Assembly: GCA_963674545.2 (NCBI GenBank) | Contig: CAXXFB010000001.1 | Span: 2,914,001 to 2,978,000, forward strand | Reading direction: 5' to 3' | From: JABGQS01 sp963674545 | Lineage (GTDB): Bacteria; Bacillota; Clostridia; Christensenellales; SZUA-584 | Length of the DNA stretch: 64,000 nucleotides | Notes under the pieces: model-generated | The model's input: the letters and a program-made list of their open reading frames with translations, nothing else | What the model was told of the DNA's origin: nothing | Databases searched by the model: none | Shown: positions 1 through 8,842 of the stretch, piece after piece | How positions within the stretch are numbered: position 1 is the first letter of the stretch | Layout of the letters: every line of letters begins with the position of its first letter | Program-made: the position numbers and the translations under genes

Positions 1-492
1 CTCGGGCTAGTGCCGGAAGACCGTAAAGACTGCGGGCTTGTGCAGATACTTGCAGTTAAAGAGAACATATGCATGGTCAGCATGAAGGATATCATAGTCG
101 GCGGAGTCGTAAGATCAAAGCTTGAAGACCAATACGGTGCTGAATATGTAAAGAAATTGAGGATATCGACGCCCTCTCTCGAAACAGAGGCACAGTACCT
201 TTCGGGCGGCAACCAGCAGAAAGTCGTTATCGCTAAATGGCTGATGAAACAGAGCGATATAATTTTCATGGATGAGCCGACAAGGGGTGTAGACGTTGGC
301 GCAAAGACCGAGATATACATGCTGATGAACGAAATAGTAAGACAGGGCAAATCAATAATAATGATATCTTCCGAGCTTCCGGAAATACTGGGAATGAGCG
401 ACAGGATAATGGTAATGCATGAAGGCAGAATCGTTGGCGAAATGACCAGTGAAGAAGCAAGTCAGGAAAGTATCATGGCGCTTTGTATATAG
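1..492 (+). CDS. Sugar ABC transporter ATP-binding protein, RbsA/MglA type (5' truncated by window edge)
   Basis: This is the C-terminal part (about 163 residues) of a double-ATPase of the ribose/galactose import family; the reading frame is open from base 1, so the gene begins outside the window. Visible: the VPEDRK motif of the second nucleotide-binding domain, the ABC signature LSGGNQQK near residue 66, the Walker B stretch IIFMDEPTRGVDVGAK, and the family-typical SSELPE segment in place of a classical H-loop. It would energise sugar uptake at the inner face of the membrane. The binding-protein gene follows 45 bp later; a permease is presumably upstream of the window. The protein ends slightly short (SIMALCI) compared with the ATPases at 12065 and 41335. 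Family assignment is certain, the sugar unknown. Confidence 0.93.
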   Translation, partial: LGLVPEDRKDCGLVQILAVKENICMVSMKDIIVGGVVRSKLEDQYGAEYVKKLRISTPSLETEAQYLSGGNQQKVVIAKWLMKQSDIIFMDEPTRGVDVGAKTEIYMLMNEIVRQGKSIIMISSELPEILGMSDRIMVMHEGRIVGEMTSEEASQESIMALCI

Positions 493-537
493 TTTGCAGG
501 CGAAATTGCTTGCTAATAAAAATATAGGAGGAAAAAA

Positions 538-1635
538 ATGAGAAGACTATCTTTGGTTTGGATTGTGCTGTCAGTTTTGATGGTTGCTGCATTATTTGCA
601 GGATGTGACAAAGGCACAACAACAACTGACACAGGAGATGTTGCTGATTCAGGCGATACCGCTGATACTGGTGATGCTGCTGACACTGGCGATGCTGCTG
701 ACACTGGCGATGCTGCTGATACTGGTGATACAACTGAGCCGGAAGGACCGCTGGCAGGAAAAAGAGTCGGCGTTGCGCACATCACTCTGTATGATGAATG
801 GTGCAAAGGCGTTTATGACGAGTTCATGCGTATAGGTGAAGAGTATGGTGTAGCCGAGATGAATATCCAGAACGGCGACCTTAACGCAGAGACACAGCAG
901 AAACAGGTTGAAGACTTCATCAATCAGGAATACGACGTAATATTCATCGACCCGGTTTCTCCAGATGGCATCCAGGCAACTCTTGACAAAGCAGACGAAG
1001 CCGGAATACCGGTTATAGCGTTCGACTCAGGTACAACCTGGGCTCCGCTCGTATCTCATATTGCATGGGATCACGCAGAAACAGGCGTTCTGACAGGCGA
1101 ATATACTGCTAAATATGTCAAAGAGAACCTCGACGGCAAAGTCAGGGTTGGTATCCTTGCTATGCTTGATGCTCCGCACACAGCTATTCGTTCCGAGAAG
1201 TTCGTAGAAACTCTGGAAGCAGAGCTTGGCGCAGAAAACATTGAGTATGTGTTCGAGCAGGATTTCGGACAGACAAGAGAGAGTGCAACGAATATAGTAA
1301 CGAACAACATAGCTAAGGGAATCGATATCATCTGGGCTGCTGTTGACAATGCTGCATTCGGCGCAAAAATTGCTCTTGAAGCTGCAGGCAACACAGATAC
1401 AAAAATCGTATGCGCAGGCGCATGGGGCACAGAGCCGTTCACAACTCTGAACGACAAAGACCCGAACTACATGATGTGCATAGGTGTATCACCGGAAGCT
1501 ATCGTAAGCCTCAGCATGGAGACGGCTGCAAAATACTTCGAAGGCGCAACGGATATACCTAAAGAACAGAACATCACACTTTCAGTAATCGACCAGAACA
1601 ATATCGCCGATTTCATGAGATTTGTGGAAGAATAA
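538..1635 (+). CDS. Sugar ABC transporter substrate-binding lipoprotein
   Basis: Periplasmic-binding-protein-like type 1 sugar receptor (365 residues), anchored outside the membrane and delivering substrate to the ABC transporter whose ATPase precedes it. A signal peptide ends in the lipobox LFAGC (Cys about 23), followed by a low-complexity Asp/Thr/Gly/Ala linker (residues about 27-63) and the two-lobed domain starting at GKRVGVAHITLYDEW. The ATG at 538 has an AGGAGG site about 6 bp upstream. A 15-bp perfect stem-loop follows the gene at 1664-1695. The linker is encoded by 18-bp repeats (separate entry). The ligand cannot be told from sequence; the neighbouring enzymes suggest a modified sugar or amino-sugar conjugate. 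Confidence 0.93.
   Translation: MRRLSLVWIVLSVLMVAALFAGCDKGTTTTDTGDVADSGDTADTGDAADTGDAADTGDAADTGDTTEPEGPLAGKRVGVAHITLYDEWCKGVYDEFMRIGEEYGVAEMNIQNGDLNAETQQKQVEDFINQEYDVIFIDPVSPDGIQATLDKADEAGIPVIAFDSGTTWAPLVSHIAWDHAETGVLTGEYTAKYVKENLDGKVRVGILAMLDAPHTAIRSEKFVETLEAELGAENIEYVFEQDFGQTRESATNIVTNNIAKGIDIIWAAVDNAAFGAKIALEAAGNTDTKIVCAGAWGTEPFTTLNDKDPNYMMCIGVSPEAIVSLSMETAAKYFEGATDIPKEQNITLSVIDQNNIADFMRFVEE
637..726 (+). repeat. Five tandem 18-bp coding repeats (GDAADT linker)
   Basis: Five consecutive 18-bp units (637, 655, 673, 691, 709) encode variants of D-A-A-D-T-G just after the lipid-anchor cysteine of the binding protein. Units three and four are identical; the others differ mainly at third positions or by one residue. 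A unit-number change keeps frame and would only lengthen or shorten the surface linker, so this is a likely length-variable site. Confidence 0.85.
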
Positions 1636-1663
1636 GCTTAGTCAACATACAGGAATGACAAAT

Positions 1664-1695
1664 GTCTGCTCTCCGGCGTTCGCCGGAGAGCAGAC
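1664..1695 (+). terminator. Stem-loop after binding-protein gene (attenuating terminator)
   Basis: A perfect 15-bp inverted repeat, GTCTGCTCTCCGGCG paired with its complement across a TT loop, followed by AAAAATTCTTTT. It lies 28 bp after the binding-protein stop and 45 bp before the next gene. The T-tract is imperfect, so partial termination or protection of the upstream mRNA from 3' exonucleases is more likely than a full stop. Confidence 0.8.
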
Positions 1696-1739
1696 AAAAA
1701 TTCTTTTATGCTGCATCTGCAGCAGAATCGAGAAGTATT

Positions 1740-2786
1740 ATGAAAAAGCTTAATTGGGGTATTATAGCCGCCGGGGGTATTGCAGACAGGCGGATGATAC
1801 CTGCTATGATGAAAAACGAAAAAACGCATATCGTGGCCGTTATGGATGCAAGTATTCAAACAGCACAGAAAATTGCGCAAAAATACGGCGTGGACTACTA
1901 CTATGACAATGAAGATGCACTTTTAAAGCATGACGAAATCGATGCCGTTTATATTGCATCGCCTGTTTACTGTCATAAACAGCAGGCTTTCAAAGCGGCT
2001 GATGCGGGAAAAGATATATTACTTGAAAAGCCGATTGCACTCAATGCAAAAGAGGCTGATGAAATAGTTAACTACTGCAGAGAAAAAGGCGTAAGGATCG
2101 CAGCTGGTTTCATGATGCGTTTTTCGACCATGCATCGCAAAATAAAAGAACTGATAGACGGAGGAGCCATCGGGCAGCTCGTATACACGGATGCGCAGTT
2201 CACATGCTGGTATCCGGAGATAGAAGGCGCATGGAGACAGTATAAAAACAAGTCCGGCGGAGGTGCGCTTATGGATATGGGCATGCACCTGGTCGATTTA
2301 ACACAGTATATTACAGGCAGCAAGATCAAAAGTGTTGCTGCGTTTATAGAGAATATAAGGTTTTCATATGAAGTTGAAGATTCTTCATCGCTATTGGTGC
2401 GTTACGACAACGGAATGATTGGAAACCTCAATGCGTATTTCAACATACCCGACTCTGCTGCAAGATGGCAGCTTAGCTTCTTTGGCACCAGGGGGAGGAT
2501 AATTGGTGAGACGACAATTGGCCAGGAAGACGGCGGACGGCTGCTCGTTATAAGCGAGGATGAAGAAAAACAGTACGATGCCCAGCAGGATGTTGCTGTC
2601 GCAAGAGAAGAGATAATAACAGGTGAATACGGAGACCTTTTCGAATTCGAGCTAGAATCATTCACGGATTCGATAGTCAATGGTAAGCCGCTGGTATGCG
2701 ATGCCCAGCAGGCTGTATACTGCCACAAGGTCACTGATGCTGCCTACAAATCTTCTGCCGACGGAAGATTTATAAATATCGAATAA
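1740..2786 (+). CDS. Gfo/Idh/MocA-family NAD(P)-dependent oxidoreductase
   Basis: A 348-residue cytosolic dehydrogenase of the glucose-fructose oxidoreductase / inositol dehydrogenase family, oxidising a hydroxyl or keto-sugar. The N-terminal Rossmann domain shows WGIIAAGGIADRRMIPAM, and the family EKP motif (LLEKPIALNAKEAD) with its catalytic lysine is present. The open frame extends upstream to 1662, but that part runs through the terminator stem; the ATG at 1740 follows GAGAAG and fits the usual family N terminus. The operon continues 20 bp later. Substrate unknown. Confidence 0.9.
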   Translation: MKKLNWGIIAAGGIADRRMIPAMMKNEKTHIVAVMDASIQTAQKIAQKYGVDYYYDNEDALLKHDEIDAVYIASPVYCHKQQAFKAADAGKDILLEKPIALNAKEADEIVNYCREKGVRIAAGFMMRFSTMHRKIKELIDGGAIGQLVYTDAQFTCWYPEIEGAWRQYKNKSGGGALMDMGMHLVDLTQYITGSKIKSVAAFIENIRFSYEVEDSSSLLVRYDNGMIGNLNAYFNIPDSAARWQLSFFGTRGRIIGETTIGQEDGGRLLVISEDEEKQYDAQQDVAVAREEIITGEYGDLFEFELESFTDSIVNGKPLVCDAQQAVYCHKVTDAAYKSSADGRFINIE

Positions 2787-2806
2787 TTATATAAGGAGTT
2801 TATCAT

Positions 2807-3982
2807 ATGAGCAGTGAAAGGATGAGCATACAAAAAAGTGAGTACGATGAGAGAGTAAAAAGAGTCCAGGAGGCTATGCAGCAAAAAGATATAGACATCT
2901 ATATCGTTCACGGTTGTGAGTGCGAAGGCGCTAACGTCAGGTATCTAACGGATTTCTGGGCTGTGTTCGACTTTGCAGGGGTAGTGATACCCAAGGAAGG
3001 AAAGCCGATTTTCCTGACAGGTGGGCCGGAGAGCTACGAGTATGCAAAAACGTTCGCTAAAATAGACGACGTTCGTGTTCATCCGCTTTATGTTGAAACA
3101 AGTGCCCCTGAGTGGGATAAGCCCACAGATGCGTTTGACTTTACAATGATATTTAACGAGATATCAAAACGTTTTAAGATAAACAAGATAGCAATCGGAA
3201 ACACAAACACGATGCCATACCAGATTATGCAGGATATTATAAAAGGAGCGCGAAGTGCACAGTTCGTGTATGATGACGAGCTCATTATGAAAGTAAGGTG
3301 GCAGAAGTCGGAAACCGAGATAGCTCTTTTAAAGGAAGCGTACCGTATAACCGACGAGGCCGCGAAGTTTGCTATAGACATGATAAAGCCGGGCGTGCGT
3401 GAATGGGAGATAGAAGCAGCATGGAGATCAAAGATATATACGCTCGGCGCTGAAGGGACAGGATATCCTATTTGGGTTACATCCGGGCCGCATATGTATC
3501 AGAGCCTTTGCAAGTCTTCCGAAAGGATAATAGGGGAAGACGATGTTGTCCAACTCTCTTTCGGGGCGAAATATCAGGGTTACTGCGGCAACATGTGCAG
3601 GCCGGTAATACTTGGCAGTATAGATAAAAAGAGAGAAGGAATGATCAAAACCGCTCTCGATTGTCTGAACGAAACAAAAGAGCTTATGAAGCCGGACGTC
3701 TCGTTTGCAAAAGTATATGATGTGTTCCAGGCAAGGCTGGAGCGTGAAGGCTACAAGGGTCTCAACCTATACGGACCGGCCCACGGAACGGGGCTGCAGG
3801 AATGTGAAGGTCCATGGGTAGACAACAGGGGAGAACTTGTTTTGAAACCGGGCATGGTTTTCAATATTGATATATGGATCGCCGACGATGATTTTGGCGT
3901 AAGGTTCGAAGACGGAGTTATCATAACGCAGTCTGGCTTCGAGTGTTTCACAACGATACCGGATGAAGCCGTTAGAAGGTGA
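2807..3982 (+). CDS. M24-fold (creatinase/aminopeptidase P-like) protein lacking canonical metal ligands
   Basis: A 391-residue protein with the two-domain creatinase/prolidase architecture: an N-terminal domain (about 1-160) and a C-terminal pita-bread domain. In the segment that normally carries the two metal-binding Asp residues this protein reads QLSFGAKYQGYCGNMCR, giving Ser251 and Asn262; the His of AHGTGL (His326) and the Glu of VRFEDG remain, while the first Glu is Asp (FNIDIW). It is therefore probably not a dinuclear-metal peptidase; a metal-independent amidinohydrolase-like or other C-N hydrolase role is possible (inference). ATG at 2807 has AAGGAG upstream. A second such protein closes the operon at 8843. 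Confidence 0.87.
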   Translation: MSSERMSIQKSEYDERVKRVQEAMQQKDIDIYIVHGCECEGANVRYLTDFWAVFDFAGVVIPKEGKPIFLTGGPESYEYAKTFAKIDDVRVHPLYVETSAPEWDKPTDAFDFTMIFNEISKRFKINKIAIGNTNTMPYQIMQDIIKGARSAQFVYDDELIMKVRWQKSETEIALLKEAYRITDEAAKFAIDMIKPGVREWEIEAAWRSKIYTLGAEGTGYPIWVTSGPHMYQSLCKSSERIIGEDDVVQLSFGAKYQGYCGNMCRPVILGSIDKKREGMIKTALDCLNETKELMKPDVSFAKVYDVFQARLEREGYKGLNLYGPAHGTGLQECEGPWVDNRGELVLKPGMVFNIDIWIADDDFGVRFEDGVIITQSGFECFTTIPDEAVRR

Positions 3983-3987
3983 TTTGA

Positions 3988-5226
3988 TTGAAGGAGAAGT
4001 ACACAAAAAGGCTGGTAGAGCTGACGCAGTCACTTGTAGACATACCGACAATAAACATGCCGCCGAATGGGGATGAAAAACCCGGCCAGGATTTTATAGA
4101 GCAACAGATAAAAAAGCTCGGGTTTGAAGTAGAACATATATCACCGTGTGATGCGCCGGATTTCGAGAACAATGATGCTTTTATTAAAGGACAGAACTAC
4201 GAAAACAGATATAACGTATTCGGGAAATGGAAGGGCAGCGGCGGCGGTCGAAGCGTTATTCTTAACGGACACATGGATGTTGTTACGGACGAGCCGGGCC
4301 CATGGACGGTGTGCCCTCCTTTCAATAGCACTGTAAAAAACGGCAGGATATATGGCAGAGGAACAGCCGACATGAAGGGCGGCCTTGCATGTGCGCTCGT
4401 TGCCGTGGAAATGTTGAAAGACGAAGGCTTCGCACCAAAGGGCGATATTTTTTTCGAGAGTGTTGTAGACGAAGAATATGCTAGCAGTGCAGGCTCGATT
4501 GCTGCACGCCAGCTTGGTAAAAATGCAGACTTTGCGGTGCTGTTCGAGCCCACCGGCCACAATATATGCCCTGCATGCGTCGGCAGCATAGTCCTGAGGG
4601 TGGATGTTCAGGGCGCGGCAGGGATGCCGTATACCGGTGAAAAGGTTGTTAACCCCGTTTATATGCTTGGTGAAGTAATCGAGCTTATCAAAGAGTATGA
4701 ACGCGAACGGCTTTCGGAAGCTGTGACGCCGGAGCTTTGGAAGGATACCCCCCAAGCTGTACAGCTTGTAATAACAAAAGCCAAATCCGGCGATATAAGG
4801 CCGAACGGTCAGCTGACTACGCCGCCGGACGCATGGATAGAGCTGGTCATTCAGACATATCCCTATGAAGATATGCAGGAAGTTTTCGACGGTTTCAAAG
4901 AGTTTTTAAAACAGCGGTTCAGCGAGCCGGATAAGCTTGAAGTAGAGCTTGAGTTTCATTTCTGCAGGGCAAGCGATGCTCATCCGGATGATTCAGGGCT
5001 TAAAATCCTTAAGAAAAATGCAGATAAATATACTGACAAGGCAAAGGTGTGCGGAGCGATGTTCTCGTGCGATATGTTTGCATTCTCGCTTTATGCTGAC
5101 ATGCCAAGCTGTGTCTTCGGGCCTGAGGGCGGTATGCTGCACGGTCCGGATGAATGGGTCAGTATAGATAGTATGGAAAAAGTTACACTTGCTATACATG
5201 ACTTTCTTGTGGAGTGGTGCGGCTGA
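3988..5226 (+). CDS. M20-family metallohydrolase (ArgE/DapE/carboxypeptidase-like deacylase)
   Basis: A 412-residue zinc-dependent amide hydrolase. The first metal-ligand motif is NGHMDVV (His95), followed by GRGTADMKGG, then VVDEEY with the catalytic and metal-binding acidic pair, and a C-terminal HGPDEW histidine motif. M20 enzymes remove acyl or peptide groups from amino acids and small amides. The start is TTG at 3988, placed by AGAAGGTGA that overlaps the preceding stop. Its place between the M24-like protein and a PIG-L deacetylase suggests stepwise removal of acyl groups from an amide-containing sugar conjugate (inference). Confidence 0.9.
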   Translation: MKEKYTKRLVELTQSLVDIPTINMPPNGDEKPGQDFIEQQIKKLGFEVEHISPCDAPDFENNDAFIKGQNYENRYNVFGKWKGSGGGRSVILNGHMDVVTDEPGPWTVCPPFNSTVKNGRIYGRGTADMKGGLACALVAVEMLKDEGFAPKGDIFFESVVDEEYASSAGSIAARQLGKNADFAVLFEPTGHNICPACVGSIVLRVDVQGAAGMPYTGEKVVNPVYMLGEVIELIKEYERERLSEAVTPELWKDTPQAVQLVITKAKSGDIRPNGQLTTPPDAWIELVIQTYPYEDMQEVFDGFKEFLKQRFSEPDKLEVELEFHFCRASDAHPDDSGLKILKKNADKYTDKAKVCGAMFSCDMFAFSLYADMPSCVFGPEGGMLHGPDEWVSIDSMEKVTLAIHDFLVEWCG

Positions 5227-5293
5227 TAAACAGGACCTTTTGCCCGGCGTATAAGTTTTGTATGTCGGACGGGGTCTGTAACGGAGGTGTTAA

Positions 5294-5998
5294 ATGAATA
5301 TACTTGGGATAGGCAGTCATCCGGACGACCTTGAGATCGGCTGCGGAGGAACGCTTGCTAAATACGCAAAGCAGGGGCACAAGGTTTTTATGTGCCATAT
5401 TGCAAACGGTAACATGGGTCATATGGTGATTAAACCGGATGAACTCAGCAAGATAAGAGAGAAGGAAGCTGAAAATGCTGCAAAGGTTCTCGGGGCAGAG
5501 GCCATAAACATAGATGCAGGCGATTTTGGCGTCGAGTCGGCAGACAAACAGATACTTCGGAAAGTCGTTGAGGTAGTACGCTACACAAAACCGGATGTAA
5601 TAATCACACATAATCCTGACGACTACATGAGGGATCATATGGAGGCTAGCAGGATAGCATATGATGCTTCGTTTGTATGTACGGTGCCTCATTTCGAAAC
5701 GGTATCCAAAGCTTTTGCGGAGTTTCCGCCCGTCTTTTATATGGACACACTTGCAGGCATAGGGTTTATACCGACAGAGTACGTAGATATCACAGAAGAG
5801 ATAGAACAGAAGCTGGAAGCGATCGACTGCCATGAAAGCCAGGTCAAGTGGCTTTTGGAGCACGATCATATAGATTTTCTTGATTTTGCAAGGACATGCA
5901 GTAAATATAGAGGGCTGCAGGCAAGCTGCAAATATGCAGAAGGATTCAGACAATTCGCAGGATGGCCGAGGTTCAGAACAAGCCGCATGCTGCCTTAA
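5294..5998 (+). CDS. PIG-L/LmbE-family deacetylase
   Basis: A 234-residue zinc-dependent N-deacetylase of the PIG-L family, which acts on N-acetylglucosaminyl-type substrates. The first motif, GSHPDDLE, supplies His9, Asp11 and Asp12; the second, HNPDDYMRDH, supplies the last metal histidine. The ATG at 5294 is preceded by CGGAGGTG. The following isomerase gene begins 14 bp after the stop. Together with the NagB-like gene next door this points to an N-acylated amino sugar as the pathway substrate (inference from the two families). Confidence 0.9.
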   Translation: MNILGIGSHPDDLEIGCGGTLAKYAKQGHKVFMCHIANGNMGHMVIKPDELSKIREKEAENAAKVLGAEAINIDAGDFGVESADKQILRKVVEVVRYTKPDVIITHNPDDYMRDHMEASRIAYDASFVCTVPHFETVSKAFAEFPPVFYMDTLAGIGFIPTEYVDITEEIEQKLEAIDCHESQVKWLLEHDHIDFLDFARTCSKYRGLQASCKYAEGFRQFAGWPRFRTSRMLP

Positions 5999-6012
5999 AA
6001 GGAGATAGACTT

Positions 6013-6963
6013 ATGGATATGATGTCAACAATAAAAGGCTCTAATATGGAAGGGTATTACCCGGCAGGGTGGGATTTGAAAAGAATAGACAATTGCTGTT
6101 CTTTTAATCCGGAGCAGGTTTTCGACCGTCAGGATTTCTGGAACAAAGATTTTTCACCGGTCGAGTGCGACGATGATACAGTCTTTGGCGTAATGATGGG
6201 GCACGAAATAGCGCTTACAATAAAACAGGCAAGAGACGAAGGAAAAAAACTTGCGATTATCTGGCCGGTAGGCCCTATGGGTATGTACCGCTGGGCGGTT
6301 TATTACTTGAAAGCGTGGAACGTAAGCTGCGGTCATGTTTACGGATTCAATATGGATGAGTGGAGCGACGAAAACGGAGTTACTTTAGCGTCGGACGATA
6401 AAGGTTCTTTCCAGAATGCAATGGAAGAAGCTTTTTACGGACCGCTAGGAGAGCTTACAGTGCCGCAAGACCAGAGAAACTATGCAACTAAAGATAACCT
6501 TCCTCAATACGGTGAAAAAATAGAAGCGCTTAAAAAGCAGGGTGCTATGCTGGTGACAGTATTTGGGATAGGCAGGGTGTTCCACATAGCTTTCTGGGAG
6601 CCGCAGTTTGCCGGAGAGTATGAAAGCGAAGCGCAGTGGAAGAAACAGACTCACCGGCTTGGCGCCAGGCTCAACCCGCTGACGATAGAACAGAATGCGC
6701 TGCACAGCTTCAAGAGCCGCACGACACTTGTTCCGTGCTATGCAAACACTATCGGACCGGGATTGTTCCTGCAATCAGATAAGATAATCGGCGGTTGTGA
6801 CGGTGCATATTCGAGAGGTTTTATGTGGCAGGGCATGTCGCTGTGGGTAACGCTGCGGCACAGGCCAAGCATTTGGGTTCCGTCGAGCTTTATGCCGACG
6901 CTGCCGGGCAAGCTGTTCTTTATAAAAGAACTTGCAGGCCCGCTTAATGCAGATGTAAATTAG
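6013..6963 (+). CDS. NagB/6-phosphogluconolactonase-superfamily protein (glucosamine-6-phosphate isomerase-like)
   Basis: A 316-residue relative of glucosamine-6-phosphate deaminase. It keeps the FNMDEW motif (equivalent to the Asp72 loop of E. coli NagB) and the HIAFWEP segment equivalent to HIAFNEP, with catalytic His and Glu. However, the NDGH motif is RVFH, so the position of NagB Asp141 is Val. The chemistry may thus be isomerisation or altered deamination. The frame is open from 5962 and would overlap the deacetylase gene; the ATG at 6013, 6 bp after AAAGGAGAT, is the better start. Confidence 0.82.
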   Translation: MDMMSTIKGSNMEGYYPAGWDLKRIDNCCSFNPEQVFDRQDFWNKDFSPVECDDDTVFGVMMGHEIALTIKQARDEGKKLAIIWPVGPMGMYRWAVYYLKAWNVSCGHVYGFNMDEWSDENGVTLASDDKGSFQNAMEEAFYGPLGELTVPQDQRNYATKDNLPQYGEKIEALKKQGAMLVTVFGIGRVFHIAFWEPQFAGEYESEAQWKKQTHRLGARLNPLTIEQNALHSFKSRTTLVPCYANTIGPGLFLQSDKIIGGCDGAYSRGFMWQGMSLWVTLRHRPSIWVPSSFMPTLPGKLFFIKELAGPLNADVN

Positions 6964-6967
6964 TAAA

Positions 6968-7783
6968 ATGAGAAAAATTAAGATAACAGACAATAAGAAC
7001 CTGACAGGCTGGGTATATCCCGAATACGGCGGTATGCTCGGAAGACTGGTTTATAAGGAAAAAGAAATATTTGCGCTGGACGAAGACCGTCTGGCGCTTT
7101 CTCCTTTGCTGGGAGGCGGTAATCCCGTTCTTTTCCCGTTCCCAAGCAAAACAAAGAACGATACATATTCTCTTTACGCAAAAGAGTACCATATGCCGTT
7201 CCATGGGCTGGTTACCAACTGCGCTTTTCTTGTCGAACAGCAAAGCGAAGACAGCGTGACTTTGTCTATCCGTAACAGTCCTAGCTGGAAGGAAACGCAC
7301 TATCCGTTCGATTTCGAGCTGCAGCTCAAATATGAAATTAAGAACGGCGAAGTAGTGATGAACTCATATGTTACTAATCTGTCGGACAAAAAAATGCCGC
7401 ACTATTTCGGATGGCACTGCTATTTTACAGTAACCGACAAAGGGTCTGCAAAGCTTACAGCACCTTTTGGCAGATATACCGACTATTCAGACGGAAAAGT
7501 TAAGAGCGGCAGTCCCGACCTTACGGCTGAAACGGATTATGTGTTTTTTGATAAGAAGCCCGGCAATACAGTGCTTCAAAGCAGCAAAGACGGTTATGCA
7601 GTAGAGATAGAAGCGCAGGGTGTGTTCAAAGTACTGACAGTTTGTTCAAGGTTTGACGGCCGGCTGTGCGTAGAGCCGTGGATTGGGTTGCCCAACTCTA
7701 TTAACATCGGTAAACATATAGAATGGGTACAGCCGGGTGAAACGGCACAGTATTGGACGAAACTGAAGATAAATGAAATATAA
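6968..7783 (+). CDS. Aldose 1-epimerase (galactose mutarotase-like) protein
   Basis: A 271-residue member of the aldose-1-epimerase beta-sandwich fold that interconverts sugar anomers. Family markers are PFHGLV, the FGWHCYF histidine motif and CVEPW with the catalytic Glu late in the protein. It starts 4 bp after the preceding stop without an obvious ribosome binding site, so translational coupling is likely. Probably handles an anomer arising in the catabolic route of this operon. Confidence 0.87.
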   Translation: MRKIKITDNKNLTGWVYPEYGGMLGRLVYKEKEIFALDEDRLALSPLLGGGNPVLFPFPSKTKNDTYSLYAKEYHMPFHGLVTNCAFLVEQQSEDSVTLSIRNSPSWKETHYPFDFELQLKYEIKNGEVVMNSYVTNLSDKKMPHYFGWHCYFTVTDKGSAKLTAPFGRYTDYSDGKVKSGSPDLTAETDYVFFDKKPGNTVLQSSKDGYAVEIEAQGVFKVLTVCSRFDGRLCVEPWIGLPNSINIGKHIEWVQPGETAQYWTKLKINEI

Positions 7784-7800
7784 CAAAGAGAGGATAGCGC

Positions 7801-8817
7801 ATGAGAAGCTTGCAGGCAAAGAAGTATTTTGATTTACGAATCGTTGAGAGCGATGTAAGAAAGCCGTCATACGGTGAAGTGTTGGTAAAGGTACTCGCCT
7901 GCGGCGTCTGCGGTTCCGACGTCCATATGATGAAAAGAGCAGAAGATTATTCGCAGCTTGGGCACGAGATCGCTGCGCAGGTAGTCGAAACAGGGCCGGG
8001 CGCAGAAAGGTTTAAACCCGGCGATACAGTGATAGTAGAAGACGTAGCAATGTGCGGCCATTGCAGGCAGTGCAACCAGGGACGCAGTGACCTGTGCAGA
8101 AACTTTTATGATCTGGGAAATCAGTCCGGTATGGGAGACTATCTGACAGCTCACCAAAATGCGCTTATACCATTTGAGGGGATAGAGCCGTGGCAGGCAT
8201 GCCTGACGGAGCCGCTTGCAGTCAGCCTAAACACATACTTCGCAGCAGAAGTTCCGCCGAGCGGCACTGCTGTTGTGTTCGGCATAGGCGTTCTGGGTCT
8301 TATGTGTACAAAGCTTGCAAAACACTATGGCGCAGACAAAGTCGTATGTGTCGGATCAAAAAAAGGCAGCGAGCGTAACAGGAAAAGAGAAGAAACCGCA
8401 TATAAAATGGGAGCAGATGCAGTTGTCTATTCGGATGGAGACGTTGAAAAAAGCGTAAAGGAAGCGCTGGGGAGCAAAGCGGAAGCAGTTATGGTAACTT
8501 CGCCGCCAAGCACTCTGCCGGATGCGCTCAAAGTTGCACAGTATGGAGCAAAGGTTAGCGTGATAGGTCTGGATTTCGGAGAAGGGTCAAAAGCGCTGAT
8601 AGACGTTGATAGGCTGATACTCAACAAGAATTCGATAATACCTGTGTTCGCAGAACCGGCAAAACTGTTTCCGCTGAGCTATGAGCTTATTAAAAAGGGA
8701 GTTATAGACGCAGAACTACTCATAACACACAAGTTTAAGCTGGAAGAAACACAGAAACTGAAAGATATATTTTTAAAAGACGAGCCGGTCATAAAGGCGG
8801 TCATGATATCAGAATAG
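7801..8817 (+). CDS. Zinc-dependent medium-chain alcohol/polyol dehydrogenase
   Basis: A 338-residue MDR-superfamily dehydrogenase. It has the catalytic-zinc motif CGVCGSDVH, GHE in QLGHEIA, a structural-zinc set of four Cys in CGHCRQCNQGRSDLC, and a Rossmann segment VVFGIGVLG for NAD(P). Such enzymes oxidise polyols, threonine or sugar alcohols. AGAGAGGA lies upstream of the ATG. It is the second oxidoreductase of the operon after the Gfo/Idh/MocA protein. Confidence 0.9.
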   Translation: MRSLQAKKYFDLRIVESDVRKPSYGEVLVKVLACGVCGSDVHMMKRAEDYSQLGHEIAAQVVETGPGAERFKPGDTVIVEDVAMCGHCRQCNQGRSDLCRNFYDLGNQSGMGDYLTAHQNALIPFEGIEPWQACLTEPLAVSLNTYFAAEVPPSGTAVVFGIGVLGLMCTKLAKHYGADKVVCVGSKKGSERNRKREETAYKMGADAVVYSDGDVEKSVKEALGSKAEAVMVTSPPSTLPDALKVAQYGAKVSVIGLDFGEGSKALIDVDRLILNKNSIIPVFAEPAKLFPLSYELIKKGVIDAELLITHKFKLEETQKLKDIFLKDEPVIKAVMISE

Positions 8818-8842
8818 ACTATTATATAACAGGAGGCAAAGA

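Noticed and set aside
637..726. Tandem repeat as CRISPR-like array
   Set aside because: Units are contiguous without spacers and code for a linker in frame.
1662..1739. Upstream extension of the Gfo/Idh/MocA gene
   Set aside because: It would translate the terminator stem and yield an N terminus unlike the family.
4141..4755. Antisense open frames within the M20 hydrolase and other genes
   Set aside because: All lie fully inside well-supported genes and show no domain or start signal.
5227..5293. Hairpin between the M20 and PIG-L genes
   Set aside because: CAGGACC/GGTCTG and GCCCGGC/GTCGGAC pair only with bulges and mismatches; too weak to call.
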